Of a stretch of DNA of 64,000 nt, positions 1-8,901 are shown piece after piece. The notes under the pieces are model-generated. The model had not been told where the DNA came from. It was given only the letters and a program-made list of their open reading frames with translations, and ran no database searches. Within the stretch, counting starts at the first letter, position 1; the number at the start of each line of letters is the position of its first letter. Position numbers and translations under genes: made by a program. Source of the stretch: an uncultured Alphaproteobacteria bacterium (GTDB taxonomy: Bacteria; Pseudomonadota; Alphaproteobacteria; Micropepsales; Micropepsaceae); the NCBI GenBank assembly GCA_903862715.1, contig CAIOYY010000063.1, positions 48,218 through 112,217 of the forward strand. Reading direction: 5' to 3'.

Positions 1-1509
1 GCGGGCCCCGTGGGGCTGACGCTCGCCAATCTGCTCGGCACCTATGGTGTTTCGACTGTCGTCATCGAGCGCAATCCCGGTACGGTGGGTGAGCCGCGCG
101 CGGTCTCCATCGACGATGAATCCTTGCGCACCATGCAGGCCGTCGGTCTGGACGACGCGGTTTTGAAAGACGTCGTGCAGGCCTATGGCGTGCAGTATTT
201 CTCCTGGCGCGGCGAACCACTCGCGCAAATTCTTCCGACCCGCCAGGAATTCGGCTTCCCGAAACGCAATGCCTTCCGCCAGGTATTGTTCGAACGCACC
301 CTGCGCACGGGCGCGGAGCGGTTTGCGAATGTCCGAATGCTGTTCGAACATGAACTCCTGTCGTTCGAAGAACGCGATGGTGTGGCGCTCTGTCAGGTCC
401 GCAACCCTGAAGGCGTAACCGAACTCCGTGCCAAGTGGATGGTGGGTTGCGACGGTGGGCGCAGTCCGGTGCGCGAAGCCTGCGGCATCGCCATGGCGGG
501 CAATACCTTTCCGCAGCGCTGGCTGATCGTCGATCTCGATGGCCGCACCACGCCTCTGCGTCATACCCAGACCTTCTGCGATCCCGTGCGCCCCGCCATC
601 CGGCTTCCCGGCCCGCATGCGACATTGCGTTATGAATTCATGCTGCGCCCGCATGAGGACGAGGCCTTCGCCCTTGATGAGAACCGCTTTCGCGGCTGGA
701 TCGCGGATCGCAACCCCGCCGATCGCGATCTCCATCTTGTGCGCAAGGTCGTCTACACCTTTCATGCGCGCGTCGCCGAGCGTTGGCGCAAGAGCCGTGT
801 TTTTCTCGCAGGCGATGCCGCACATCTCAGCCCGCCTTTTGCGGGGCAGGGCCTGAACAGCGGCATCCGCGATGCCTTCAATCTCGGCTGGAAACTGGCG
901 TCCGTTTTGAAATGGGGCGCACCCGACGCGCTGCTCGATTCCTACGAGCCCGAGCGCCGTCCGCATGCGGCGGCGCTTATTCAGATGTCGCTGCGCATCG
1001 GTGTCTTCATGCAGCCGAAATCGCGCCTTCACGCGATGCTGATGCAGACCGCATTGAAGCTCGCCTGCCTTATTCCCTCCGCGCGCGATTACATTCTGCA
1101 ACTGAAATTCAAGCCGAAACCCTATCTCTATGAAGGCTTCTTCGAAAGAACCGCGAACGCGCCGCATTCCGAAATGCTGCCGCAGCCTTTGGTCGAATGT
1201 CCCGACCGCACCACCTGCCGTCTCGACGCGCTTCTGGGTGAAGGTTTTGCCGTGATCGGCTGGGATACGCCCGAATTTCGCAAGCGCGCCGCCTCGCTTA
1301 CGCCTTTTAACGCGCCTATTCGCGTGGTCGCGCTCACCCGTACCCATGAGGATTTTATCGATGCCGCGCCCGAACATATTTTACGCGCGCGCGATCCCGG
1401 CGGTACGCTCGATGCCTTTCTGAAGGACCGGAACGCCGAAGCCATTGTGGTGCGGCCGGACCGTTTCTGGTCGCGTATGGGAAAGTTGCTGCAAGGAAAT
1501 ACCGCATGA
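1..1509 (+). CDS. FAD-dependent aromatic hydroxylase, MhpA-like (5' partial)
   Basis: Class A flavoprotein monooxygenase of the type that hydroxylates phenolic acids such as 3-(3-hydroxyphenyl)propionate, using NAD(P)H and O2. The reading frame is open from base 1 and begins inside the FAD-binding loop (AGPVGLTLANLLG), so the true start lies upstream of the window. About 502 residues remain of a family usually 500-570 long. The second FAD/NADPH motif (GCDGGRSPVR, near residue 150) and the GD motif (FLAGDAAHLSPPFAGQGLN, near residue 270) are intact. The stop codon overlaps the next start (ATGA), implying translational coupling to the CitE-like lyase. Family assignment is firm; the substrate is inferred only. 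Confidence 0.85.
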   Translation, partial: AGPVGLTLANLLGTYGVSTVVIERNPGTVGEPRAVSIDDESLRTMQAVGLDDAVLKDVVQAYGVQYFSWRGEPLAQILPTRQEFGFPKRNAFRQVLFERTLRTGAERFANVRMLFEHELLSFEERDGVALCQVRNPEGVTELRAKWMVGCDGGRSPVREACGIAMAGNTFPQRWLIVDLDGRTTPLRHTQTFCDPVRPAIRLPGPHATLRYEFMLRPHEDEAFALDENRFRGWIADRNPADRDLHLVRKVVYTFHARVAERWRKSRVFLAGDAAHLSPPFAGQGLNSGIRDAFNLGWKLASVLKWGAPDALLDSYEPERRPHAAALIQMSLRIGVFMQPKSRLHAMLMQTALKLACLIPSARDYILQLKFKPKPYLYEGFFERTANAPHSEMLPQPLVECPDRTTCRLDALLGEGFAVIGWDTPEFRKRAASLTPFNAPIRVVALTRTHEDFIDAAPEHILRARDPGGTLDAFLKDRNAEAIVVRPDRFWSRMGKLLQGNTA

Positions 1510-2417
1510 CCGATGTCACGCCGCAAAACGCGAGCCGGCGTTTTCGTTCCTGGCTTTATGTGCCGGGCGACCGTCAGCGCATGATCGAGAAGGCCCTTGG
1601 TCTTCCGACCGACGCCATCATGTTCGATCTCGAGGACGGCGTTGCTTTAAGCGAAAAGCCGGCTGCGAGGCGTCTTGTGTCGGCGATGCTGGACTCATTT
1701 GCGGGCGCGCCGTCCGGCGGCCCCGCGCGCTACGTCCGTGTCGGCGTGGTCGCCTCGGCTGAGATCGCCGCCGATCTCGATGCCGCTGTGCGCGCGGGAT
1801 GCGACGGCATCGTTCTGCCCAAAGTGGAACGCGCCGAAGAAATCGTAACGGCGGCTTCGCAGATCACGGCGCTGGAATCCGCGCGCGGGTTACAGCCGGG
1901 CGCAATGCGTCTTCTCGCCAGTATCGAAAGCCCCGCCAGTCTTTTCAATGCGCACGCCATCGCATTGGCGTCGCGCCGGATCGTAGGACTCATTTTCGGT
2001 GCGGAGGATTACGCCCGCGCCATGGGGCTTCCCTTGCGCCGTGAAGGGGAGGCGGTCGATCTTCTTTACGCCCGTTCGCATATCGCAACCGTCGCTGCGG
2101 CGGTGGGCATACAGGCGGTCGATGGCATCTGGCCGCACCTCGCTGACAACGAGGGGCTCAAAGCTTATGCCACACAGGCGCGTCGCCTCGGCCTCACCGG
2201 CATGTCCCTCCTTCATCCAAACCAGATCGATCCCGTGAACGTGGCGTTCGCGCCTACGGCGGGAGATATCGTCTATGCCGAATCGGTTCTGAAGGCTTTT
2301 TCGGAAGCGCAGCAGCGCGGCTCAGGTGTCAGCGCGCTGAACGGTCAGTTTCTCGATGCGCCGATTGTCGAACGCGCGCGTCAGATTCTGGAACTCGGCA
2401 AATCCCTGAAGGTATGA
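1506..2417 (+). CDS. HpcH/HpaI aldolase / CitE-like CoA-ester lyase
   Basis: A 303-residue TIM-barrel lyase of the citrate lyase beta / malyl-CoA lyase family, cleaving 3-hydroxyacyl-CoA esters or related C-C bonds. The family opening SWLYVPGDRQRMIEKALG is followed by the Mg/substrate motif MFDLEDGVALSEKPAAR near residue 40, and by IESPASL and GAEDYARAMG around 140-170, which supply the acidic metal ligands. It starts at the ATG that overlaps the hydroxylase stop, so the two genes are co-translated. The pairing suggests ring hydroxylation and later cleavage in one pathway. The exact CoA ester cannot be read from the sequence. Confidence 0.85.
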   Translation: MTDVTPQNASRRFRSWLYVPGDRQRMIEKALGLPTDAIMFDLEDGVALSEKPAARRLVSAMLDSFAGAPSGGPARYVRVGVVASAEIAADLDAAVRAGCDGIVLPKVERAEEIVTAASQITALESARGLQPGAMRLLASIESPASLFNAHAIALASRRIVGLIFGAEDYARAMGLPLRREGEAVDLLYARSHIATVAAAVGIQAVDGIWPHLADNEGLKAYATQARRLGLTGMSLLHPNQIDPVNVAFAPTAGDIVYAESVLKAFSEAQQRGSGVSALNGQFLDAPIVERARQILELGKSLKV

Positions 2418-2426
2418 ATAAAAAGC

Positions 2427-3014
2427 TCACAAATCCGCGGGAGGCTGCCAGTTCTCGTGACCATCGAGAAGCTTCGACGGCGGATAATCGACGACCTTCT
2501 GAAACAGAAGGTGCATGAAAAGGAACAAAGGCTTTGCCTTGAAGACCAGCATCACCGCGCCGTCTTCATAGGCGAAATGCTGATGCACGCAGCCATTCTC
2601 GACCAGCATCACGTCGCCCGCTTTCCATTCGATGCGCCGCCCGTCGTGAACGTCATATCCCGCGCCGCGTAGGACGAAGAAGCACGCGCTGTTCAGATGG
2701 CCGTGTTTCTGGCCATAGGCCCCGGGGCCATAGGCTTCGATATGGGTTTCGATGGATTGCGTAACGCGGTTGCGCTGCGGGCTGATGACGAATTTGCCGT
2801 AATGCTGCGGTCCGCCCTTCCAGGGCATATCGGTCGAGGAATAGACGCGCGGCTGATCCAGCAACTCCTTGGTCAGATGGCTATAGGTGCCTTCCAGCGC
2901 GCGCACGAACGTGCGCTTCTTCTGCCAGGCTTCCCAGATGACAGGTTTTTCGCTGTTATGCCCATGCCCCGGTTCGCCCTGCGAATGGGCTTCGTGTTCG
3001 TCCTTGACGGTCAT
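2427..3014 (-). CDS. Single-domain cupin protein
   Basis: A protein of about 195 residues with one cupin barrel. The metal-site motif GQKHGHLNSACFFVLRG gives two histidines, and VENGCVHQHF supplies the distal histidine. An in-frame ATG nine codons upstream (3041) exists, but GGGGACACG precedes the ATG at 3014 at ribosome-binding spacing, so I chose the inner start. It lies convergent to the CitE-like gene, only 9 nt from its stop. Related cupins here (43573 and 45942) are larger two-barrel proteins. It could be a ring-cleavage dioxygenase, an isomerase or a sensor; the function is unknown. Confidence 0.75.
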   Translation of the reverse strand: MTVKDEHEAHSQGEPGHGHNSEKPVIWEAWQKKRTFVRALEGTYSHLTKELLDQPRVYSSTDMPWKGGPQHYGKFVISPQRNRVTQSIETHIEAYGPGAYGQKHGHLNSACFFVLRGAGYDVHDGRRIEWKAGDVMLVENGCVHQHFAYEDGAVMLVFKAKPLFLFMHLLFQKVVDYPPSKLLDGHENWQPPADL

Positions 3015-3083
3015 CGTGTCCCCGTTTGTTGCTCCAACCATAACCCGTAACGGGGAGCGGTCAAATTCCTCGGACCAACCGGC

Positions 3084-3449
3084 TCACAGGGGCCCTCGAA
3101 AAACGAAATAGGCGCCGCCGGCGATCAGCGAGAACCCGACCAGATGGTTCCAGGTAAAGGATTCTTTCAAATACAGTACCGAGAACCCGGCAAAGACGAT
3201 CAGCGTGATCACCTCCTGCATCGTCTTTAACTGCGCCGTCGAATAGACCGCGCTGCCCCAGCGATTGGCGGGCACCGCGAGGCAGTATTCGAAGAACGCG
3301 ATGCCCCAGCTCACAAGGATGACCAACAGCAAAGGCGCGGTCTTGTATTTCAGATGCCCGTACCAGGCGAAGGTCATGAAGACGTTCGATGCGGTGAGAA
3401 GAAGAATGGGTGTCAGTGCGGCAGGAAAAGTCATGACCGTAAGGCCCAT
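3084..3449 (-). CDS. DUF486 / DMT-type small membrane protein
   Basis: A 121-residue integral membrane protein with about four hydrophobic helices. It matches the DUF486 family, related to small EamA/DMT transporters: TASNVFMTFAWYGHLKYK near the N-terminus, WGIAFFEYCLAVPANRWG mid-protein, and VLYLKESFTWNHLVGF followed by a last helix and an RGPL tail. A second ATG five codons in (3434) is equally possible because neither has a strong ribosome-binding site. Substrate unknown. It stands alone between the cupin (34 nt beyond its stop side) and the divergently oriented peptidase gene. Confidence 0.8.
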   Translation of the reverse strand: MGLTVMTFPAALTPILLLTASNVFMTFAWYGHLKYKTAPLLLVILVSWGIAFFEYCLAVPANRWGSAVYSTAQLKTMQEVITLIVFAGFSVLYLKESFTWNHLVGFSLIAGGAYFVFRGPL

Positions 3450-3499
3450 GGGTTCGAGGATTCGGGTGACGCCAGCCTAGCGGGAAACCCAACAACGCG

Positions 3500-3526
3500 T
3501 CAGAGATATCGATTCAGAGATATACT
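3500..3526 (+). promoter_or_regulatory. 10-bp direct repeat upstream of pcp
   Basis: TCAGAGATAT occurs twice (3500-3509 and 3514-3523) with a 14-bp period, and the second copy runs into TATACT (3521-3526), a plausible -10 element. It sits about 50 bp before the pcp start. No good -35 is visible. It could be an activator or repressor site; this rests on sequence pattern only. Confidence 0.3.
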
Positions 3527-3575
3527 GGCGCAATCCTGTCTCATCGGCGCATGCTGGTCGCGTTAAGGAAATGAG

Positions 3576-4244
3576 ATGCGCCACAAAATTCTTCTAACGG
3601 GGTTCGGGCCCTTTCCGGGCATGGAGGTCAATCCGACTGGGCTTCTGATGGCCCGCATCGCGGGCGGTCTGCCGCTGCCGCCTCGCGCTGACGTTGAAGC
3701 TCTGGAGCTCGACACCTCCTACCGCCGCGCGGGCGAACAGCTTGAAGCCGCCCTGGCGCGTTTTCAGCCGGACGCGCTTCTCTCCTTAGGTGTGGCGGTG
3801 GGCGAGCGCGTCTACCGGATCGAACGCCTCGCGGTGAACCTGAACGATTCCGCGTCGCCCGATGCGGATGCCGACCTTCGCATCGCGCAGGTGATCGTGG
3901 AGGAAGGCCCCGTGGAATATGGTGCAACGCTTCCCCTCGCGGCATTGGAGAAGGCGCTGCGCAAGGCGGGTATCACGGTACGCATTTCCGATTCCGCCGG
4001 GCGGTATGTGTGCAATCACATCTTCTATTCGGCGTTGCACGCTTTGACGCAGACACAGTCGCTCTGCCGCGCCGGGTTCCTTCATGTGCCGGACCCCGGC
4101 GCAGGTAACGATTGGCAGATCGGTGAGTACATGGCGACGCTGGAAACCGTCGTCCGGATCAGCGTCGAGGTTCTCTGTGCTGATCTCGACGCCGCGAAGC
4201 TCAGCCCGGGATCATCTCCGCCAGAAGCTGCCCATACCCTTTGA
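3576..4244 (+). CDS. pcp: Pyroglutamyl-peptidase I (C15 family)
   Basis: Cytoplasmic cysteine peptidase that removes N-terminal pyroglutamate. The 222-residue protein opens with ILLTGFGPFPGMEVNPTG. The catalytic triad is visible as Glu83 (YRIERLAVNLND), Cys146 (SAGRYVCNHIFY) and His170 (GFLHVPD). The start is supported by AAGGA six bases upstream. Its last 44 bases overlap, convergently, the 3' end of the racemase-like gene at 4201. The N-terminal core is well conserved, while the tail after residue 200 is divergent. Confidence in function is high. Confidence 0.9.
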   Translation: MRHKILLTGFGPFPGMEVNPTGLLMARIAGGLPLPPRADVEALELDTSYRRAGEQLEAALARFQPDALLSLGVAVGERVYRIERLAVNLNDSASPDADADLRIAQVIVEEGPVEYGATLPLAALEKALRKAGITVRISDSAGRYVCNHIFYSALHALTQTQSLCRAGFLHVPDPGAGNDWQIGEYMATLETVVRISVEVLCADLDAAKLSPGSSPPEAAHTL

Positions 4245-4935
4245 CCGGCTGGCGCACCGAAAGCCGGTGCTGGATTTCCCAGCATCGCGCCGGCACCGGA
4301 TGGATCACCGGCACGCCGAGATCCTGTTCCAGCGTGTCAATGATGTTCAGGACCCGCCATCCGGAACCGAGCAGATAAATGCCCTGCGCCTCCTTACGGT
4401 GTTTCAGGAAGGCCTTCTTCACATGCGCATAGACGACTTCGGACGACAGCGAACCGACATCGTCGAAGGCGACGTCGATGCCGTCCATCGCAAGCACGTC
4501 GAACCCGGCCTCGCGGAAATAGTTGGCGAAGGTCTCGTTGATCTTGCCCGTGAAATACGACGCCCCCACAAAGCGCTTGATGCCCAGCGCCTTCAGCGCG
4601 CGGATATGGTTGGTGCCGGACGTGAAGACCGGCACCTGATAGGTCTTCTCCCAGGTCTTGATCAGCCTAGCCTCGCCCTCATGGCCGAGGAGCATGAAGG
4701 GCGGCGCGCCTTCCGGGTGGACAAGGTCTACCTTTTTCTCGGCGAGCCGGGCGATCAGGGGCTCATAGAGCCTAATCCCCCGGTCGAACTCCTCTTTGGC
4801 GCCCTTCTGGACGTCCAGAAACAGCGGAATAACCCCGATTCCGTCGGGGAGCATGCGGATAAGCTCCTCCATGGAGCCGGGCCGCATGGTCGGCTTGATG
4901 CACCCCACCACGCCGCGCCAGGATGTGAATGCCAA
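4201..4935 (-). CDS. Asp/Glu racemase-fold protein lacking both catalytic cysteines
   Basis: A 244-residue member of the maleate isomerase / arylmalonate decarboxylase superfamily. The fold signatures are TSGTNHIRALKALGIKRFVG and the C-terminal dimer segment GVPVIHPVPARCWEI. Active members of the superfamily use one or two cysteines. At the first position this protein has HPEGAPPF (Gly76), and at the second YLLGSGWRVL (Gly190); its only cysteines are Cys12 and Cys218. By comparison the paralogue at 10574 keeps QCTGTS and SCANIS. It may be inactive, use a different mechanism, or bind ligand only. It is transcribed divergently from hyuA, suggesting shared control. Confidence 0.8.
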   Translation of the reverse strand: MAFTSWRGVVGCIKPTMRPGSMEELIRMLPDGIGVIPLFLDVQKGAKEEFDRGIRLYEPLIARLAEKKVDLVHPEGAPPFMLLGHEGEARLIKTWEKTYQVPVFTSGTNHIRALKALGIKRFVGASYFTGKINETFANYFREAGFDVLAMDGIDVAFDDVGSLSSEVVYAHVKKAFLKHRKEAQGIYLLGSGWRVLNIIDTLEQDLGVPVIHPVPARCWEIQHRLSVRQPVKGYGQLLAEMIPG

Positions 4936-5052
4936 ATTGCCCTCCCGAAGGTGATGCTGCCGTTAAAACTGGCATTGAAGCGGGGGCATTCAAGCATTAA
5001 GCGATAGAGCAAGCGAGGCCATCCAGCGCCTCCAAAAACATATGGGCAGGGA

Positions 5053-7113
5053 ATGGGGTATCGGGTCACGGTCGATACGGGGGGTACCTTCTCCGACTTC
5101 GTTTATCTGAACGAGGCGACGGACGAAATTTCGGTCGCCAAGCTCCCTTCCACCCCCGACGATCCCTCGCGCGCTATTCTCGCCGGCGTTCAGGTGCTGA
5201 TCGACAAGGGGGTCGATCCGAAAGACATAAGCTATTTCTGCCACGGCACGACGGTCGGCACGAATGCGTTGCTCGAAGGCAAGGGTGTAAAAACCGGCCT
5301 TCTGGTGACGAAAGGCTTTCGCGCTATCTATGAGGTCGGCGAACAATCGCGCCCCTATGGCCCGGCGATCTTCGATATTCTCTACGACAAACCGACCATG
5401 CTGGCGCCCGCCCGCCTCACTGGCGAAGCGCATGAACGCGTTGCAGCCAATGGTGACATTATCCTGCCGCTGGATGAGATTGCCTTGCGCGAGACCATCC
5501 GCGAGCTGCGCACCGCGAAGATCGAATCCCTCGCAGTATGTTTTCTGTTTTCGTTTCTGCGTCCCGCGCATGAGGAACGCGCCCGCGCGATTATGGCTGA
5601 GGAAATGCCGGGATGCAGCGTGTCGCTGTCCTCCGACATCGCGCCGCAGATCCGCGAATATTACCGTCTCTCCACAACGGTGATTAACGCCTATCTCCAG
5701 CCGATCCTCGCGCGTTACATCGAGCGGCTCGAAGGGCGTCTCAACGGGGCGGGCGTGAAGACGCGCCAGAAATACATCATGCAGTCGAATGGTGGCATGG
5801 CGACCTTTGGCGCGTCGGCGAAAAAGGCCGTCGCCACCGTGCTTTCCGGCCCGGCGGGCGGCGTCAGCGCCAGCATTGAGGCCTGCCGCGCGACAGGCGA
5901 ACAGAATCTCATCACTTTCGATATGGGTGGCACGTCCTGCGATGTCGCGCTGATCAAGGACGGCGAAGCCTCCGTCTCGACCCGCGGCAAGATCGACGGG
6001 CGCGATATCGCGCTGCCCATGATCGACATCAATACGGTCAGCGCAGGCGGCGGCACATTGGCGCGGGTCGATAAACTTGGCCAGCTGCGCGTCGGCCCCG
6101 AAAGCGCGGGCGCGGTACCGGGGCCGGCTTGCTACAGCCGCGGCGGCACGGAGCCCACGATTACTGATTGCAATCTCGTGCTCGGCTATCTCGGCGAGGA
6201 CAATTTTCTCGGCGGCGGCATGCGCCTCGATGCGCGCGCCTCGCATGCCGCCCTCGAAAACAACGTCGCGACGCCGCTCTCGTTAAGTGTCGCTGATGCC
6301 GCGGAAGGCATTGTCCGCATCATCGATGTGAAGATGCAGGAAGCGATCAAGGCCATCTCAACTATGCGCGGGCATGATCTACGTGATTTTCATCTGCTGG
6401 CGTTCGGCGGGGCAGGGCCGCTTCATGCCGTTCGGATCGCGGAAAATCTCGGCATGGCGGGCGTCGTCGTGCCGCTTTACCCCGGCGTCTATTCCGCCAT
6501 GGGCCTTCTCATCTCAGATGTGAAGCATGATTACGTCCGCTCGAAGATGAGCCCGCTCGCCGAAACACACGACACGGACATTCTGCAGATATTCGACGAG
6601 CTCGAAGAACAGGCGCTGGCCGATCTCCACGCTGAAGAGTTCTCCGACGACCGCATCGCCATCGAACGCGCGCTCGACATGCGTTATGCAGGCCAGGGTT
6701 ACGAAATCACCGTGCCCTGTGCCTATCCTCTCGGCGCGGAAGGCATGCGCCGTTTGCGCACGCTATTTGACGAACAGCACAAACAGATGTTCGGCCACAC
6801 GGCGCCGCATGAGCCCGTGGAGATCGTTTCCTATCGCCTGCGCGGCATCGGACGCGTGCCGCCCGTTACCCTCCGTGAATTCACGAAAACCGGCGCAGCG
6901 CTGAACGATGCCTTGCGCGAAACGCGGCCTGCGCGCTTTGACGGCAAGACGCTCGATTGTCCGGTGTATCAGCGCGAAAAGCTTGACGTCGGCATGGTTT
7001 TCTCAGGTCCCGCCATCATCGATCAGCTCGACTGCACCACTGTCGTTCCGCCGGGGCACAAGGTTTCCATCGATAAATTCCGCAATCTCCTGATCGTCCG
7101 GGAGGCAAGGTAA
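5053..7113 (+). CDS. hyuA: Hydantoinase/oxoprolinase family, A subunit
   Basis: A 686-residue ATP-dependent subunit of the HyuA/HyuB class (N-methylhydantoinase, 5-oxoprolinase, acetone/acetophenone carboxylase). The N-terminal phosphate motif VDTGGTFSDFVYL (residues 7-19), CHGTTVGTNALLEGKG (about 63-78) and FDMGGTSCDVALI (about 293-305) mark the actin-like ATPase core. The stop overlaps the hyuB start (TAATG). These enzymes couple ATP hydrolysis to ring opening of cyclic amides or to carboxylation. The neighbours (dehydrogenase, SDR, isomerase) favour a catabolic role, but the substrate cannot be read from the sequence. Its 5' region is a 117-bp divergent promoter zone shared with the gene at 4201-4935. 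Confidence 0.88.
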   Translation: MGYRVTVDTGGTFSDFVYLNEATDEISVAKLPSTPDDPSRAILAGVQVLIDKGVDPKDISYFCHGTTVGTNALLEGKGVKTGLLVTKGFRAIYEVGEQSRPYGPAIFDILYDKPTMLAPARLTGEAHERVAANGDIILPLDEIALRETIRELRTAKIESLAVCFLFSFLRPAHEERARAIMAEEMPGCSVSLSSDIAPQIREYYRLSTTVINAYLQPILARYIERLEGRLNGAGVKTRQKYIMQSNGGMATFGASAKKAVATVLSGPAGGVSASIEACRATGEQNLITFDMGGTSCDVALIKDGEASVSTRGKIDGRDIALPMIDINTVSAGGGTLARVDKLGQLRVGPESAGAVPGPACYSRGGTEPTITDCNLVLGYLGEDNFLGGGMRLDARASHAALENNVATPLSLSVADAAEGIVRIIDVKMQEAIKAISTMRGHDLRDFHLLAFGGAGPLHAVRIAENLGMAGVVVPLYPGVYSAMGLLISDVKHDYVRSKMSPLAETHDTDILQIFDELEEQALADLHAEEFSDDRIAIERALDMRYAGQGYEITVPCAYPLGAEGMRRLRTLFDEQHKQMFGHTAPHEPVEIVSYRLRGIGRVPPVTLREFTKTGAALNDALRETRPARFDGKTLDCPVYQREKLDVGMVFSGPAIIDQLDCTTVVPPGHKVSIDKFRNLLIVREAR

Positions 7114-8870
7114 TGACGGGAAGCGCACCGCAATTGGATGCCGTCGCCATCGAGATCGTGAAGGCAAGCCTTGATGGCATCGTGCAGGAAATGCAGAACT
7201 CGCTGTTTCGCACCGGGTTCTCGACCATTGTGCGCGAGTCGCAGGATGCGTCCTGCGCCATCATGAACCCGGTAGGCGATGTCGTGGCGCAGCATGTGGT
7301 GCTGCCTCTGCATATCGGTTCTTTCCCGGCCTGCTGCCGCGCGGTGTTGAGAGCCTATGACGACATTGCCGAGGGGGACGCCTATATCATCAATCATCCC
7401 TACGAGGGCGGCAGCCCCCATGCGCCCGACATGGCGGTGATCACGCCGGTGTTCTCGGGCACCGAACTTGTCGCCTTCTGCGCTTCCATCGCGCACAAAA
7501 GCGATATTGGCGGACCGGTGCCGGGTTCGTGCTCGGGCCAGGCGAAGGAAGTCTTCAACGAAGGCCTGCAGCTTCCGGCGCTGCGCTATCAGCGTGGAGA
7601 GACGCGCGATTTCGGAATCGAGCGCATCATCGCCGCCAACAGCCGCACACCCGAACTCGTGCTCGGTGATATTCGGGGCCAGGTCGGCGCCAGCCGCCTC
7701 GGCGAACAGCGCGTGCTGGAATTGATGGGAAAGTTCGGCAAGGACAACACTATCGCCTCTTTCGCCAGATTGATGGACTTGTCCGAGCGCAAGATGCGCG
7801 CCGCCATCGCCGAATGGGGCGATGGGCGATTCGAAGCCGAACGTTTCGTCGATGATGACGGCGTCGAACTGAACAAGCCCGTTCGCATTCATGTCGTCGT
7901 CGAGAAAAAAGGCGACGCCATCCATCTCGATTTCACTGGCTCCGCCGATCAGACCAAGGGCCCTGCCAATGTGCGTCCGCCTCTCGTACAGGCCGCCATC
8001 GGCTATTGCCTGATCTCGCTGGTCGATCCGCACATCTTCATCAATAGCGGCGTGATGCGCGCCTTTACCTTCACCGCCCGGGAGGGCAGCGTGGTGAATC
8101 CGCGCTTCCCCGCGCCCGTGAACACCTACAATCCGACCGTGCATGCGCTGGTGGAGGCGGTCTTCGCCGCGCTGGTCAATATCCTGCCCGAACGTGCCCG
8201 CGCCGATGGCTGCGCCAGCCGCTCGATCATTCTCGGCGGGCGTTCGACCTCGGCGGGCAAAAGTTATGTGCAATACGAAATTCTCGGCGGCGGAGGCGGC
8301 GCGCGCGCTGGGAAGGACGGCGTCTCCGGCACCTCAGTCAATCAGTCCAATGCAAAAATCGCCTCCATCGAGATCATCGAAAGCGAATTCCCGACCCGTA
8401 TCCTCAAATTCGAACTCATTCCGGATTCCGGCGGCGCGGGGGCTTATCGCGGCGGCCTCGGCATGCGCCGCGAATATCTGAATCTGCAGGACGCGCGCTT
8501 CTCCATCCGGTCGGCCAAGCACGTCATCGCCCCCCATGGCGCAAATGGCGCGGGCGATGGGCGCACAGGCGATATCCTGATTAATCCGGGAAGCCCCGAG
8601 GAAAAGCGCCTTCCCACCCGTTATGCCGATTACCCCTTGAAAGCAGGCGATATTTTCCGCCTCGACACGCCGGGCGGCGGCGGTTTCGGCGCTTCACGAG
8701 ACCGCGATCCGGAAAGGGTTTTGGCCGACGTGAAAGAAGGCTATGTGTCCCGCCACGCGGCGCGGGACGTCTATGCGGTCGTGCTCAAGGAACAGGACGG
8801 GGTCGTAACCCTGGACAGGGCGGCAACGGAAGAATTGCGCGGGGAAATACCCCCGCGCCCCAAAGCTTGA
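7113..8870 (+). CDS. hyuB: Hydantoinase/oxoprolinase family, B subunit
   Basis: A 585-residue catalytic partner of HyuA, translationally coupled through a 1-base overlap. Family hallmarks are FRTGFSTIVRESQDASCAI near residue 35, NHPYEGGSPHAPDMAV near 95, the PGSCSGQAKEVFNEGLQLP segment near 135, and the C-terminal glycine-rich LDTPGGGGFGASRDRDP near 515-530. Size matches hydantoinase B and acetone carboxylase alpha-like subunits. No gamma subunit, which would point to a carboxylase, follows, so ATP-dependent lactam or hydantoin hydrolysis is somewhat more likely. That is inference. Confidence 0.88.
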   Translation: MTGSAPQLDAVAIEIVKASLDGIVQEMQNSLFRTGFSTIVRESQDASCAIMNPVGDVVAQHVVLPLHIGSFPACCRAVLRAYDDIAEGDAYIINHPYEGGSPHAPDMAVITPVFSGTELVAFCASIAHKSDIGGPVPGSCSGQAKEVFNEGLQLPALRYQRGETRDFGIERIIAANSRTPELVLGDIRGQVGASRLGEQRVLELMGKFGKDNTIASFARLMDLSERKMRAAIAEWGDGRFEAERFVDDDGVELNKPVRIHVVVEKKGDAIHLDFTGSADQTKGPANVRPPLVQAAIGYCLISLVDPHIFINSGVMRAFTFTAREGSVVNPRFPAPVNTYNPTVHALVEAVFAALVNILPERARADGCASRSIILGGRSTSAGKSYVQYEILGGGGGARAGKDGVSGTSVNQSNAKIASIEIIESEFPTRILKFELIPDSGGAGAYRGGLGMRREYLNLQDARFSIRSAKHVIAPHGANGAGDGRTGDILINPGSPEEKRLPTRYADYPLKAGDIFRLDTPGGGGFGASRDRDPERVLADVKEGYVSRHAARDVYAVVLKEQDGVVTLDRAATEELRGEIPPRPKA

Positions 8871-8901
8871 ACAGCTTAATCAGAAAGAAGGAATGCGTTT
8901 C

